Below are positions 25,604 through 34,383 of a stretch of DNA of 64,000 nt, piece after piece. Origin of the DNA: Hyphomicrobiales bacterium (GTDB lineage: Bacteria > Pseudomonadota > Alphaproteobacteria > Rhizobiales > Rhizobiaceae); assembly GCA_900473185.1 (NCBI GenBank), contig UCKU01000027.1, positions 1 to 64,000 on the forward strand, written 5' to 3'. Numbering within the stretch: the stretch's first letter is position 1; each line of letters opens with the position of its first letter. Made by a program: the position numbers and the translations under genes. The notes below the pieces were generated by a model, which searched no databases, was not told the origin of the DNA, and was given only the letters and a program-made list of their open reading frames with translations.

Positions 25604-26725
25604 ATGTTTGACCGGATTGCCGGTTTTTTCAGACTGATCGGCCAGACGATCAGCCGCTGGGTTCGCCTTTTTGCCGCCTGGGCCATCTGGCCATTCATGG
25701 CCGCGCATGGATGGTATGCGCGCCGGACCTGGGTGATCCGGCTGCCGATCATCGCGTTTCTCGCACTTCTCGTTGTCCTCTACGGTTATTTCATCTGGCA
25801 GACGCAGGTCTGGTCGAATTTCAATACCAATTTTGTTGATCAATACAGGCTTTCGGATCGCAAGGTACCGGCAGGGCAGGAGATCCCGGCCGCGGACGGC
25901 ACTGCCACCAAGACCTGCCAGCGCTCGGCGATCGTCGATGTCGCGGCCGATCTGACCGATTTCAACGTCAACCAGAATGCCTGGATATCGTCGATGGTGC
26001 TCTACAAGATGGGCTTCTTCGGCATGGACTGGGATCACACGCCCTTCCTCGACAACAAGGCATCCTTCCAGCGCGGCATCAATCAGGCGGTCCGGCGAAC
26101 TTCGGCGGAGCTTGTTGATACGCTCGGGCGCGTGCGCGGCACGTCGGGTATCAACAACGATCTGCAGACCGCGCGCGGCAATCTGCAGTTCGATGAACAC
26201 AGTTGGTATTTCGGGCTCGATCCCTTCGGACTGAAGACGCCGACGCCTGCCTATTATCGCACGGCCATCAAAGACTTGCGCAAGTTCAACACTGATCTTG
26301 CCGCCTGCAACGCAGTTTTCGACGGTCGCGCCGATAACCTGATGCAGTTCATCGACCGCATCGCCAACGATCTCGGCAGCACCGCCGACATGCTGGCGGA
26401 GCGCTCGGAAAACCATAATCGCGGCTGGTTCGACACGCGGGCCGACGACCGGTTCTGGTTCGCCTATGGCCAGCTATACGCTTATTACGCGATTCTGTCG
26501 GCCGCGCAGTCGGACTTCTCTCAGGTTGTGGCAGAACGGAACCTCGGAGCAATCTGGGCGGGCACGACCAAACAGTTTCAGGCCGCACTTCGCATCCAGC
26601 CGGCGATCATTTCCAACGGCCGGGAGGATGGCTGGATCATGCCGAGCCATCTCGCCACGATGGGCTTTTATATGCTGAGAGTGCGGTCGAACCTGGTCGA
26701 AATCCGCTCGGTGCTCGACCGCTAA
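25604..26725 (+). CDS. DUF2333 family membrane-anchored protein
   Basis: The 373-residue protein has an amphipathic N-terminus, one transmembrane helix at about residues 47-66 (LPIIAFLALLVVLYGYFIW) and a large, probably periplasmic domain. The domain begins TCQRSAIVDVAADLTDFNVNQNAW and includes RADDRFWFAYGQLYAYY, patterns of the DUF2333 family. Its function is unknown. AGGAGACG precedes the ATG. The coiled-coil gene upstream is co-directional. A role in the envelope is likely from topology only. Confidence 0.8.
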   Translation: MFDRIAGFFRLIGQTISRWVRLFAAWAIWPFMAAHGWYARRTWVIRLPIIAFLALLVVLYGYFIWQTQVWSNFNTNFVDQYRLSDRKVPAGQEIPAADGTATKTCQRSAIVDVAADLTDFNVNQNAWISSMVLYKMGFFGMDWDHTPFLDNKASFQRGINQAVRRTSAELVDTLGRVRGTSGINNDLQTARGNLQFDEHSWYFGLDPFGLKTPTPAYYRTAIKDLRKFNTDLAACNAVFDGRADNLMQFIDRIANDLGSTADMLAERSENHNRGWFDTRADDRFWFAYGQLYAYYAILSAAQSDFSQVVAERNLGAIWAGTTKQFQAALRIQPAIISNGREDGWIMPSHLATMGFYMLRVRSNLVEIRSVLDR

Positions 26726-26767
26726 GCCGTCCGGAACGCTGTATCCTGGCGGCTAAAGCTTGACCCG

Positions 26768-27229
26768 CTAAAGGGGGGTGCCGCCGTCCTCGAAGCCGAC
26801 GATGCGGAGTTTCTCGACGAATTCGTAGGTGATGCCTACGATGCCGCCGCCGCTGGCGTCGTCGCGGAACTTGCCGACGGAGCGCACCATCTTGTAGCCG
26901 CCGAGCCCGTTGTCGACGCGATAGACATAGTGGAAGCCGACCCGGTAGAGGCTTGCCTGCTCGAAGGTTTCGGCAATCAGCAACCGGTCTTCCTCATGGA
27001 TGCGCGACATGAGTTCGGTCAGGTTGACCGGACCTTCGCTGTAGGGAAGATCGAAGATCTGGTGTACGTCTTCGCTGGCGAAGAAATGCCCGGTCTCAAG
27101 GTTCATCCGCCAGAAGCCGAAGAGGCGGTAGGCGGCAAACATCGTCAGCGCTTCGGCATCGGTAATTCCGATGTGGGCACGGGATTGCAGCCGATGTTCG
27201 ACGGCCGGCTGTTCGAAACGAAGAGGCAC
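26768..27229 (-). CDS. Small PAS-domain protein
   Basis: The 153-residue protein is essentially one PAS fold (about residues 30-140: FGFWRMNLETGHFFASEDVHQIFDLP, then SRIHEEDRLLIAETFEQA, then GIVGITYEFVEKL), like the sensor part of histidine kinases but with no output domain. The GTG at 27229 preceded by GGGGGGAAA is the likely start; the open frame reaching 27334 overlaps the upstream gene. It follows a LuxR-type regulator after 47 bases in the same direction, so the pair may act together. The ligand is unknown. Confidence 0.7.
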   Translation of the reverse strand: MPLRFEQPAVEHRLQSRAHIGITDAEALTMFAAYRLFGFWRMNLETGHFFASEDVHQIFDLPYSEGPVNLTELMSRIHEEDRLLIAETFEQASLYRVGFHYVYRVDNGLGGYKMVRSVGKFRDDASGGGIVGITYEFVEKLRIVGFEDGGTPL

Positions 27230-27276
27230 GGTTTCCCCCCAAATTCGGGATGACGCGCTGATTCTCTTCTGATTCC

Positions 27277-28002
27277 TCAGTTGATCAGCTTCAATCGGAT
27301 GGCTTTTGCTACCAACTGGGTGCGGTTGACGCAATCGAGTTTTTTAATTGCGTTGGTCATATAGGCATTTACCGTGTGATCCGAGAGCGCCAGGATCTGG
27401 CCGATCTCGATCGAGGTCTTGCCCTGCGCCGTCCACCGCACGACCTCGAGCTCGCGGGCCGAGAGCGCGCTATGGGCACTCTCCTCATTGCGCTTGACGC
27501 TGTTGTAGGTGTCGACGGCGTGGAGAACGATCATCGCGAGTTCGTTGATCTCGCTCTGGCCGAGGGATGCGCGTTCGCCGCCGAACCAGAAGACGAGGCG
27601 CTGTCCATCGGCGGAATTGATCGGCATCGCAATGCCGGCGCTCATACCGTGCTGCAGCATCAAGTTTCTGGTGCCGGCGGGGAAAGACTGGGCATGGCCG
27701 GGATCGTTAAGATGCCATACCTGCGGTACGGCTGATTCCCTCATGCGCGCGGCAAAGGGACAGGCGCGCAGCATATGCGCGCGATCGAAATCCCTGATGT
27801 AGGAAACCGACAGCGAGCTCTCGATGATCAGCGGCTTGAGCAGCAAATCTTCTATCGTCGGTGCGTTCAGCAGAGTGGCGTGCTCAAAACCGAAAGCTGC
27901 CGCCACCCTTCCAAGCGCTTGCGCGAACAGGCCGCGCGTGCGCGCCACTGCCAGTTCGCTCGATAGCAATGACTGCCTTTCAGAGGTAGTCATGTAAGAC
28001 AT
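27277..28002 (-). CDS. LuxR-family transcriptional regulator (autoinducer-binding type, no synthase nearby)
   Basis: The 241-residue protein has an N-terminal sensor region (about 20-160) with the layout of autoinducer-binding domains and a C-terminal LuxR helix-turn-helix (about 176-241: LSARELEVVRWTAQGKTSIEIGQILALSDHTVNAYMTNAIKKL). No luxI-type synthase is in the window, so it looks like a LuxR solo. The ATG at 28002 follows a GGGGG tract; an upstream TTG at 28017 is less likely. The upstream gap is AT-rich. It is followed by the PAS protein gene. Confidence 0.78.
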   Translation of the reverse strand: MSYMTTSERQSLLSSELAVARTRGLFAQALGRVAAAFGFEHATLLNAPTIEDLLLKPLIIESSLSVSYIRDFDRAHMLRACPFAARMRESAVPQVWHLNDPGHAQSFPAGTRNLMLQHGMSAGIAMPINSADGQRLVFWFGGERASLGQSEINELAMIVLHAVDTYNSVKRNEESAHSALSARELEVVRWTAQGKTSIEIGQILALSDHTVNAYMTNAIKKLDCVNRTQLVAKAIRLKLIN

Positions 28003-28147
28003 TATATGCCCCCGCAAGTCCCCATGTTACCGCTATCAAATACATAAATCCGGCTGCATGCTAGCCCTAATTGACTTAGCACACGCTGATTAATTCATTT
28101 TGTGAAAAATTAACCAGATGAAAAACGCGCTTAAGTTGATTTTCGAG

Positions 28148-28609
28148 CTATACGGGTAGAAGGGCTGTGCCTTTTACCTCCTCCATGACCGCATAGGTGT
28201 GTGTTTCGCGTACGCCGGGGAGGGAAAGAATCACCTCCGAGAGAAACTGGCGATAAGCCTCCATCCCCGCCATGCGCGCCTTCACAAGATAGTCGAAGCC
28301 TCCCGCGACCATATGACATTCCATGACGTCGTCGCTGCGTTTTACTGCCGCAGCAAAGGCATCGAAAACGTCAGGCGTGGTGCGGTCAAGTTTCACCTGT
28401 ACGAAAACGAGGAGATTGCGGCCGAGTTTTTCCGGCGAAAGGACTGCCATATAGCCCGTGATATAACCGTCTCGGGTCAGCCGCTTGACGCGCTCGGCAG
28501 TGGCCGTGGGAGATAGGTTGACGCGTTCGGCGAGCTCTATGTTGGAAAGCCGTCCTTCCTTCTGCAGTGCACGGAGAATCTTGCGGTCGAGACGGTCGAG
28601 CTCTTTCAT
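28148..28609 (-). CDS. putR: Lrp/AsnC-family regulator of proline catabolism
   Basis: The 153-residue protein has an N-terminal helix-turn-helix (DRKILRALQKEGRLSNIELAERVNLSPTATAERVKRL) and a C-terminal RAM/AsnC ligand-binding domain (about 65-145). It is divergent from putA across 112 bases. In Agrobacterium, putR, an Lrp-type gene in the same arrangement, activates putA in response to proline. The open frame extends upstream to 28681, but the ATG at 28609 gives the family start (MKELDRLDRKIL). Confidence 0.87.
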   Translation of the reverse strand: MKELDRLDRKILRALQKEGRLSNIELAERVNLSPTATAERVKRLTRDGYITGYMAVLSPEKLGRNLLVFVQVKLDRTTPDVFDAFAAAVKRSDDVMECHMVAGGFDYLVKARMAGMEAYRQFLSEVILSLPGVRETHTYAVMEEVKGTALLPV

Positions 28610-28721
28610 TTTTCGCGGCCTTTCAGGCAGTCGGTAGGCGAAGATCGTGTTGGTCGGCCTCAGTTTAGTGAAAAACACCACGAATGAACAGCTATGTTGC
28701 CGAAATCACGGAGAACACTTC

Positions 28722-31700
28722 ATGCCGACCCAGATTTCCACGCCTTTTGCCCCGTTCAACGCTCCATTCGCCGGTGACGATGATCGGCTGCTTCAAGGTT
28801 TTGCCGAAGGCTTGCGCTTTTCGGCCTCCCAGGATGTTGCGATCGACAAGCGGGCCGGGGGCATGATCGAGGCGATCCGCAGCAATTCGGGATCGATCGG
28901 CGGCGTGGAGGATTTCCTCAGGGAATACGGGCTTTCCACCAAGGAGGGTCTGGCGCTGATGGTGCTTGCCGAAGCGCTGCTGCGTGTGCCCGACGCGCTG
29001 ACGCAGGACAAGTTGATCGAAGATAAGTTGAAAGAGGGCGGCTGGAGCGAGCATGAGGGCAAGGCCGACAGCTGGTTTGTCTCGGCATCCGCCTGGGCGC
29101 TCGGCGTTTCAGCCCGCATCATTCGTCCCGGTGAGACGCCCGAGGGTGTGCTTCGCGGTCTCGTCAAACGCATGGGTCTGCCGACCGTTCGCAACGCCAC
29201 CAAGCAGGCCATGCGCTTCCTCGGTCATCATTTCGTGCTCGGCGAAACCATCAAGGATGCGCTGAACCGTGCCGCCAAGAGCGAGGAGAAGGGGTATCGC
29301 CATTCCTTCGACATGCTGGGCGAGGGCGCGCGCACGGCTGAGGACGCCAAACGTTACTGGCAATCCTACGCCATGGCGATCGAGGCGATTGGCGGCTGGA
29401 TGGCGAAGAATGGCAAGGGCAAAGATCTGCCCGATCGCATGGGTATTTCCGTCAAGCTTTCGGCGCTGCATCCGCGTTACCTCGCCACTCATCGCGACCG
29501 CGTGATGAAGGAACTCGTGCCCGATCTCCTGAAGCTTGCGCAGATGGCGAAGGCACATCAGCTCAATTTCACCATCGACGCCGAAGAGGCTGACCGGCTG
29601 GAACTTTCGCTCGACGTGATCGCCGCCGTCTTTTCGGATCCGTCGCTTGCCGGCTGGGATGGTTTTGGCCTCGCGATCCAAGCCTATCAGAAGCGCGCGG
29701 TCGCCGTGATCGATTATATTGACGAACTCTGCGCAAAGCTTGGCCGCCGCATGATGGTGCGGCTCGTCAAGGGCGCCTACTGGGATACGGAGGTCAAGCG
29801 GGCACAAGAGCGTGGGCTCGACGACTATCCGGTCTGGACGCGCAAGCAGGCGACGGACCTTTCTTACCTTGCCTGCGCGCAGCACATGCTTGCCAAGCGG
29901 GCGCGCATCTTCCCGCAATTCGCAACCCATAATGCGCTGACGGTTTCCACCATCCTGGAACTTGCCGGCAACGACCGTTCCGGCTTCGAGTTCCAGCGCC
30001 TGCATGGCATGGGCGAGAGCCTCTATAATCACCTGCTGGATTCCAACGACCGTATTGCCTGCCGCATCTACGCGCCGGTTGGCGGTTACCGCGATCTGCT
30101 TGCCTATCTCGTCCGCCGTCTGCTCGAAAACGGCGCCAACTCCTCTTTCGTCGCCATGGCCGGCGACAAGAACGTGCCGATCAAGGCATTGCTGGAGCGT
30201 CCGGCGGACAAACTGCAATTCGATGTCGGCGCGAGCGCGCGCAACAGCAAGATCCCGATGCCGCTGCAGCTCTACGGCAAGCGCAAGAACAGCACCGGAC
30301 TGGAATTCGGTCATCGTGCGACGCTTGAAAAGCTGATGGACGCGATCCGCAAGGGTCTTCCCCCCATCGTGGCGACGCCTCTCATCCCCGGTGTGGCTGC
30401 CAGCAGTTCGGAAGCGCCCGTCGTTTCGCCGTCTGATCGCTCCAAGGCCGTCGGCTCGGTTCGCAATGCCACCGCTGCCGATATCGACAAGGCCTTTGTC
30501 GTTGCCGCCAAAGGCTACAAGGCATGGTCGCGCCGTTCGGTCGAAGAACGTGCATCTGCGCTGGAGCGCATGGCCGACCTTATGGAAGAAAATCGCGACA
30601 GGCTGCTTGTTCTTTTGGCCGCAGAAGCCGGCAAGACGCTCGACGACGGCATTGCGGAAATACGCGAGGCGGTGGATTTCTGCCGCTATTACGCCGGCGA
30701 GGCGCGCCGGCTCTTCGGTACCGCGACCAAGATGCCGGGGCCGACTGGAGAGGATAATCGGTATCTATGGCGCGGCCGCGGGGTTTTTGCCTGTATCTCG
30801 CCCTGGAACTTTCCGTTGGCGATCTTCCTCGGGCAGGTTTCGGCCGCCCTCGTTTCCGGTAACGCCGTTCTCGCGAAGCCTGCACCGCAGACACCGCTGA
30901 TCGCCTACGAGGCCGTCAAGCTGTTCCACAAGGCCGGCGTGCCGGAAGATGCGCTGCTGTTCGTACCTGGCGGTCCCGATGTCGGTGCCGCCATCACGGC
31001 GCATGCAGCACTTGCCGGCGTCGCCTTCACTGGTTCCACGAAGACGGCGTGGGCGATCAACCGGGCGCTTGCTGCCAAGGATGGTCCGATCGTGCCGCTG
31101 ATCGCCGAAACCGGTGGTCTCAACGCCATGGTGGTCGATGCGACGGCGCTCGGCGAGCAGGTGGCCGATGATGTGGTCCTATCGGCCTTCCGTTCGGCCG
31201 GTCAGCGCTGCTCTGCACTCCGCCTGCTTTTCCTGCAGGAGGATGTGGCCGAGCATATGACGCAGATGATCGAAGGGGCTGCACGCGAGCTGCAGCTCGG
31301 CGACCCCGCATTGGAAACGACCGATGTCGGGCCGATCATCGACGAAAAGCAGAAGGCGATGCTGGAAGCCCATATCGCCGAGATGCAGAAGACGCAGAAG
31401 CTGCGTTATGCCGGCAAGGCGCCCGATGGCGGCAGCTTCTTCGCGCCGCACATTATCGAGCTCGACAAGCCAGCGGCGCTGACCAAGGAGGTCTTCGGGC
31501 CGGTGCTACACATCGTCAGATGGAAGGCGAAGGAATTGCCTAGGGTGCTGCAGGATATCCAGGCCTCCGGCTATGGCCTGACGCTTGGCGTCCACAGCCG
31601 CATCGAATCCACGATCCGCACCGTCACCGATGCGCTCGATACCGGCAACATCTATGTCAACCGCAACATGATCGGCGCCGTTGTCGGTACTCAGCCTTTC

Positions 31701-31838
31701 GGTGGCTCGGGCCTTTCCGGAACCGGCTTCAAGGCTGGCGGCCCTGCCTATCTGCAGCGTTTTGCGCTGGAACAGGTGATCTCGGTAAACACCGCTGCGG
31801 CTGGAGGCAATGCCAGCCTGATCGCGATGGGCGAATAA
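28722..31838 (+). CDS. putA: Bifunctional proline dehydrogenase / delta-1-pyrroline-5-carboxylate dehydrogenase
   Basis: The 1038-residue enzyme oxidises proline to glutamate in two steps with FAD and NAD. After an N-terminal helical region (about 20-150) comes the PRODH barrel (about 160-480, with MGISVKLSALHPRY, FTIDAEEADRLELS, RLVKGAYWDTEVKRAQ and the late CRIYAPVGGYRDLLAYLVRRLLENG). The aldehyde dehydrogenase half runs from about 540, with SPWNFPLAIF, GSTKTAWAIN and catalytic Cys830 in SAGQRCSALR. It lacks the ribbon-helix-helix DNA-binding domain of enterobacterial PutA, consistent with control by the divergent putR. A 10-bp hairpin follows. Confidence 0.95.
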   Translation: MPTQISTPFAPFNAPFAGDDDRLLQGFAEGLRFSASQDVAIDKRAGGMIEAIRSNSGSIGGVEDFLREYGLSTKEGLALMVLAEALLRVPDALTQDKLIEDKLKEGGWSEHEGKADSWFVSASAWALGVSARIIRPGETPEGVLRGLVKRMGLPTVRNATKQAMRFLGHHFVLGETIKDALNRAAKSEEKGYRHSFDMLGEGARTAEDAKRYWQSYAMAIEAIGGWMAKNGKGKDLPDRMGISVKLSALHPRYLATHRDRVMKELVPDLLKLAQMAKAHQLNFTIDAEEADRLELSLDVIAAVFSDPSLAGWDGFGLAIQAYQKRAVAVIDYIDELCAKLGRRMMVRLVKGAYWDTEVKRAQERGLDDYPVWTRKQATDLSYLACAQHMLAKRARIFPQFATHNALTVSTILELAGNDRSGFEFQRLHGMGESLYNHLLDSNDRIACRIYAPVGGYRDLLAYLVRRLLENGANSSFVAMAGDKNVPIKALLERPADKLQFDVGASARNSKIPMPLQLYGKRKNSTGLEFGHRATLEKLMDAIRKGLPPIVATPLIPGVAASSSEAPVVSPSDRSKAVGSVRNATAADIDKAFVVAAKGYKAWSRRSVEERASALERMADLMEENRDRLLVLLAAEAGKTLDDGIAEIREAVDFCRYYAGEARRLFGTATKMPGPTGEDNRYLWRGRGVFACISPWNFPLAIFLGQVSAALVSGNAVLAKPAPQTPLIAYEAVKLFHKAGVPEDALLFVPGGPDVGAAITAHAALAGVAFTGSTKTAWAINRALAAKDGPIVPLIAETGGLNAMVVDATALGEQVADDVVLSAFRSAGQRCSALRLLFLQEDVAEHMTQMIEGAARELQLGDPALETTDVGPIIDEKQKAMLEAHIAEMQKTQKLRYAGKAPDGGSFFAPHIIELDKPAALTKEVFGPVLHIVRWKAKELPRVLQDIQASGYGLTLGVHSRIESTIRTVTDALDTGNIYVNRNMIGAVVGTQPFGGSGLSGTGFKAGGPAYLQRFALEQVISVNTAAAGGNASLIAMGE

Positions 31839-31848
31839 AGTAATGAAG

Positions 31849-31882
31849 CGGCAGCAAGTCTTTGGAACGCCGCTTGCTGCCG
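31849..31882 (+). terminator. Hairpin after putA
   Basis: CGGCAGCAAG / CTTGCTGCCG form a perfect 10-bp stem with a 14-base loop, beginning 10 bases after the putA stop. Only TTC follows, so it may be a weak intrinsic or processing terminator. Confidence 0.5.
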
Positions 31883-31933
31883 TTCAAACCAATTGGTAAG
31901 CGTATGATCAGATACAACTGAGGCGATCTGGTC

Positions 31934-33610
31934 GTGCGCTTTGCAATTTTCTTTTCCGTAAAGTATCTGTTTTCTCGAATAATACTTGCTTTAGTTCTTT
32001 CTACCCTCCCAATCGAGGTTGCGCTTTTGCAGGCCGCAGAGCAGAAGCAGTCGGAACATCCAGCGATGAGCTTCATCATCGTGCGCCGTGCTGTTTGCAA
32101 CCAACCCTGCCCGGAATGGATTTCGGCAGAGGGGCGCATTACTTCCGATACACCTGCCCAGATGAGAAAGATTCTCAAGAAGATCGGGAATCGGAAATTG
32201 CCGATCGTGTTCCGTTCCGAAGGTGGGGATGTGAACGCTGCCTATGCTATGGGACGAATGATTCGTAAGGCTGGGCTGGAAACGGCGGTCGGTGGTACGC
32301 GGCTGGAGGGCTGCCCGCCTGAGGATCTGCGTTGCGCTGCCGCCATCGCCCAGAATGGCGCTCCAGCTGGATCCACCTATTCGTATGGAGCATATTGCGT
32401 TTCTGCGTGCCCGCTGGCTTTGGCGGGGGGCACGACGCGAGTTTCGTCTCAGTGGGCCTATATCGGCGTTCATCAGATCACGACCGTATACAACAAGATG
32501 CGTGTGTCCTATCGCATCGAATATAAGATGGTGAATGGGAAGAAGCAGGAAGTTTCCCGCAAGGAGATTGGCCGCAAAGTGACCGGGCAGAGCAGTTCCA
32601 CCAAGCTCGGAAAAAAAGCTACCGCGACTTTGAAGGCGTATCTGAAAGAAATGGGAGTCAGCGATGACATCGTTGACCTGATGATGAGGGCCACGCCCGA
32701 CAGCATGATGATGGTCGCGCCCACCGACGCACTTCGGACGGGTCTGCTAACGGATATGCTGGCTTACAACGAATGGCCCGGCATGCCGCTCTGCGCGCAG
32801 GATGCAGCGGCCGATGCCGTATGCTATCGCCATCCGGCGCCCATATCGGCTGTCGCAGAGGCGCCCGTGAAGCGTGCGACCGTATACCCAAGCTATCCTG
32901 CGCCTAAAACCCATCCGATGGACTTTCTCCTGATGTACAACGGTAATTGCCAGGAAGAGTGCACGCAGTGGATCTCGGCGGATGGCGACATCATGCCGGA
33001 TACACCGGCTCAACTGGACGCAATCTTGAAGACGCTCGGCGACAGAAAGTTGCCGGTCGTCTTTCAGTCCTTTGGTGGCGACAAGGATGCAGCTTTCGCA
33101 ATGGGGCGTATGATCCGCGCTGCAGGCCTCGATACGTCAATTGGTAGAACGCGCTTGCCGAATTGTCCGATGCAGGATCCGCGTTGCACCGCGAGCATGG
33201 CCAAAAGCGGGCCGACCGAGGGGGAAGTCTTTGCCGGTGGTGCGTACTGTTTTTCGAGCTGCACGCTCGCCTTTATGGGCGGAACGTCGCGGCTCGTGGG
33301 AAGGACTTCCGCTCTTGGCCTCAGCCAGCCGGCGAGCAAGGTTACGGAGACTGAGCGCGGAAAATTCATTGCCTATTTCAGTGAGATGGGGATCAGTCCC
33401 GAGACATTCGACACGATGATGATAACGCCGTCTTTCGGGAGAGGAGATATATATCCGCCTCAGGCGCTCATGCTTGATATCATCGATGGTGTGATCCCCT
33501 ACGATGAAGAGCCTGGCCTTCATTTCTGCGGACCGAACGCGAAGGAAAGCGTTCGGTGCCCCAGGAGATCCGGTGTGGAAACTGTTCCGGTTGCGGCTAC
33601 GGTCAATTGA
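31934..33610 (+). CDS. Secreted protein with two tandem ClpP/SppA-like domains (COG3904-like), second copy degenerate
   Basis: The 558-residue protein has a hydrophobic signal segment (residues 8-34) and two copies of a ClpP-fold domain (about 45-290 and 328-530). Each copy carries six matching cysteines (55/59, 127/134, 155/159 and 339/343, 411/418, 439/443), suggesting three disulfides per copy in the periplasm. Copy 1 has a plausible triad: Ser157 in YCVSAC, His180 in AYIGVHQ, Asp265 in PTDALRTGLL. In copy 2, Ser441 remains (YCFSSC), but His is Ser464 and Asp is Gln510. GTG start. The N-terminal codons are AT-rich. The substrate is unknown. Family assignment is from pattern, not alignment. 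Confidence 0.75.
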   Translation: MRFAIFFSVKYLFSRIILALVLSTLPIEVALLQAAEQKQSEHPAMSFIIVRRAVCNQPCPEWISAEGRITSDTPAQMRKILKKIGNRKLPIVFRSEGGDVNAAYAMGRMIRKAGLETAVGGTRLEGCPPEDLRCAAAIAQNGAPAGSTYSYGAYCVSACPLALAGGTTRVSSQWAYIGVHQITTVYNKMRVSYRIEYKMVNGKKQEVSRKEIGRKVTGQSSSTKLGKKATATLKAYLKEMGVSDDIVDLMMRATPDSMMMVAPTDALRTGLLTDMLAYNEWPGMPLCAQDAAADAVCYRHPAPISAVAEAPVKRATVYPSYPAPKTHPMDFLLMYNGNCQEECTQWISADGDIMPDTPAQLDAILKTLGDRKLPVVFQSFGGDKDAAFAMGRMIRAAGLDTSIGRTRLPNCPMQDPRCTASMAKSGPTEGEVFAGGAYCFSSCTLAFMGGTSRLVGRTSALGLSQPASKVTETERGKFIAYFSEMGISPETFDTMMITPSFGRGDIYPPQALMLDIIDGVIPYDEEPGLHFCGPNAKESVRCPRRSGVETVPVAATVN

Positions 33611-33700
33611 TGCCGATATCCGAAAAGATGCGCAGCCGCGATACGGCGCCTTTGCTTTGTGCCGCTATCATTCGTCGGATTTTTTCGGCTTGATGCCGCC

Positions 33701-34228
33701 TTACGCCTTGTCCTTCAAATCATTCTTCGAGGTCACGCTCATCAGCTTCTCAAGGAAGCCGAGCATGACCGCCGAGACGACGAAGGCGAGATGCATGAGG
33801 GTTAGCCACATGATCCTGCCGTCGGTATATTGATCGACGTTGAGGAAGACCTGCAGCAGGTGGATGGAGGAGATAGCGACGATCGAAGAGGCGACCTTGA
33901 TCTTCAGGCTGCCGGAATCGAGCTTGCCGAGGAAGGAGACTTCACCTTCCTTTTCCGCCTCGTCGAAGCGGCTGACGAAATTCTCGTAGCCGGAGATCAT
34001 GACCATGACGATGAGGCTTGCGACGAGTGCCGCATCGATAAGCCCGAGCATGGCGAGGATCATTTCCGCCTCGCCGAGTTCGAATACGCTTCCTGCGACC
34101 TTCAGGAACTTGAAGGCGAAAGATACGGCATAAACGGCCAACGCAAGCACAAGGCCGATATAGAAGACCACCAGCAGCCAGCGGCTGGAAAGAATGATGC
34201 GCTCGACCAGAAGTTCGAGTGATTTCAT
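33701..34228 (-). CDS. UPF0114 family inner-membrane protein
   Basis: The 175-residue protein has about four hydrophobic segments: residues 17-40, 55-80, 110-130 and 138-158. The conserved YENFVSRFDE and GSLKIKVASSIVAISSIHLLQVFL blocks are typical of the UPF0114/YqhA family. The function is unknown. It is divergent from fhs across 155 bases without an obvious operator. Confidence 0.85.
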   Translation of the reverse strand: MKSLELLVERIILSSRWLLVVFYIGLVLALAVYAVSFAFKFLKVAGSVFELGEAEMILAMLGLIDAALVASLIVMVMISGYENFVSRFDEAEKEGEVSFLGKLDSGSLKIKVASSIVAISSIHLLQVFLNVDQYTDGRIMWLTLMHLAFVVSAVMLGFLEKLMSVTSKNDLKDKA

Positions 34229-34383
34229 GGTCTATCCCCGTAAATCCCAGAATCGTTGGTCCCTAATAAACAATGGAATAGGCGGACTGCAAGGCGCAGT
34301 ACTATTCACAGGTTCGGGATATTTCGCTATCCGATTGAAATAAACGCCGAGTCCGTTGTGCTGAGAGAATGAGGACACGATCC

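Noticed and set aside
33601..33700. Search for an extra gene between the tandem ClpP-like protein and the UPF0114 gene
   Set aside because: Only short frames without start signals are present.
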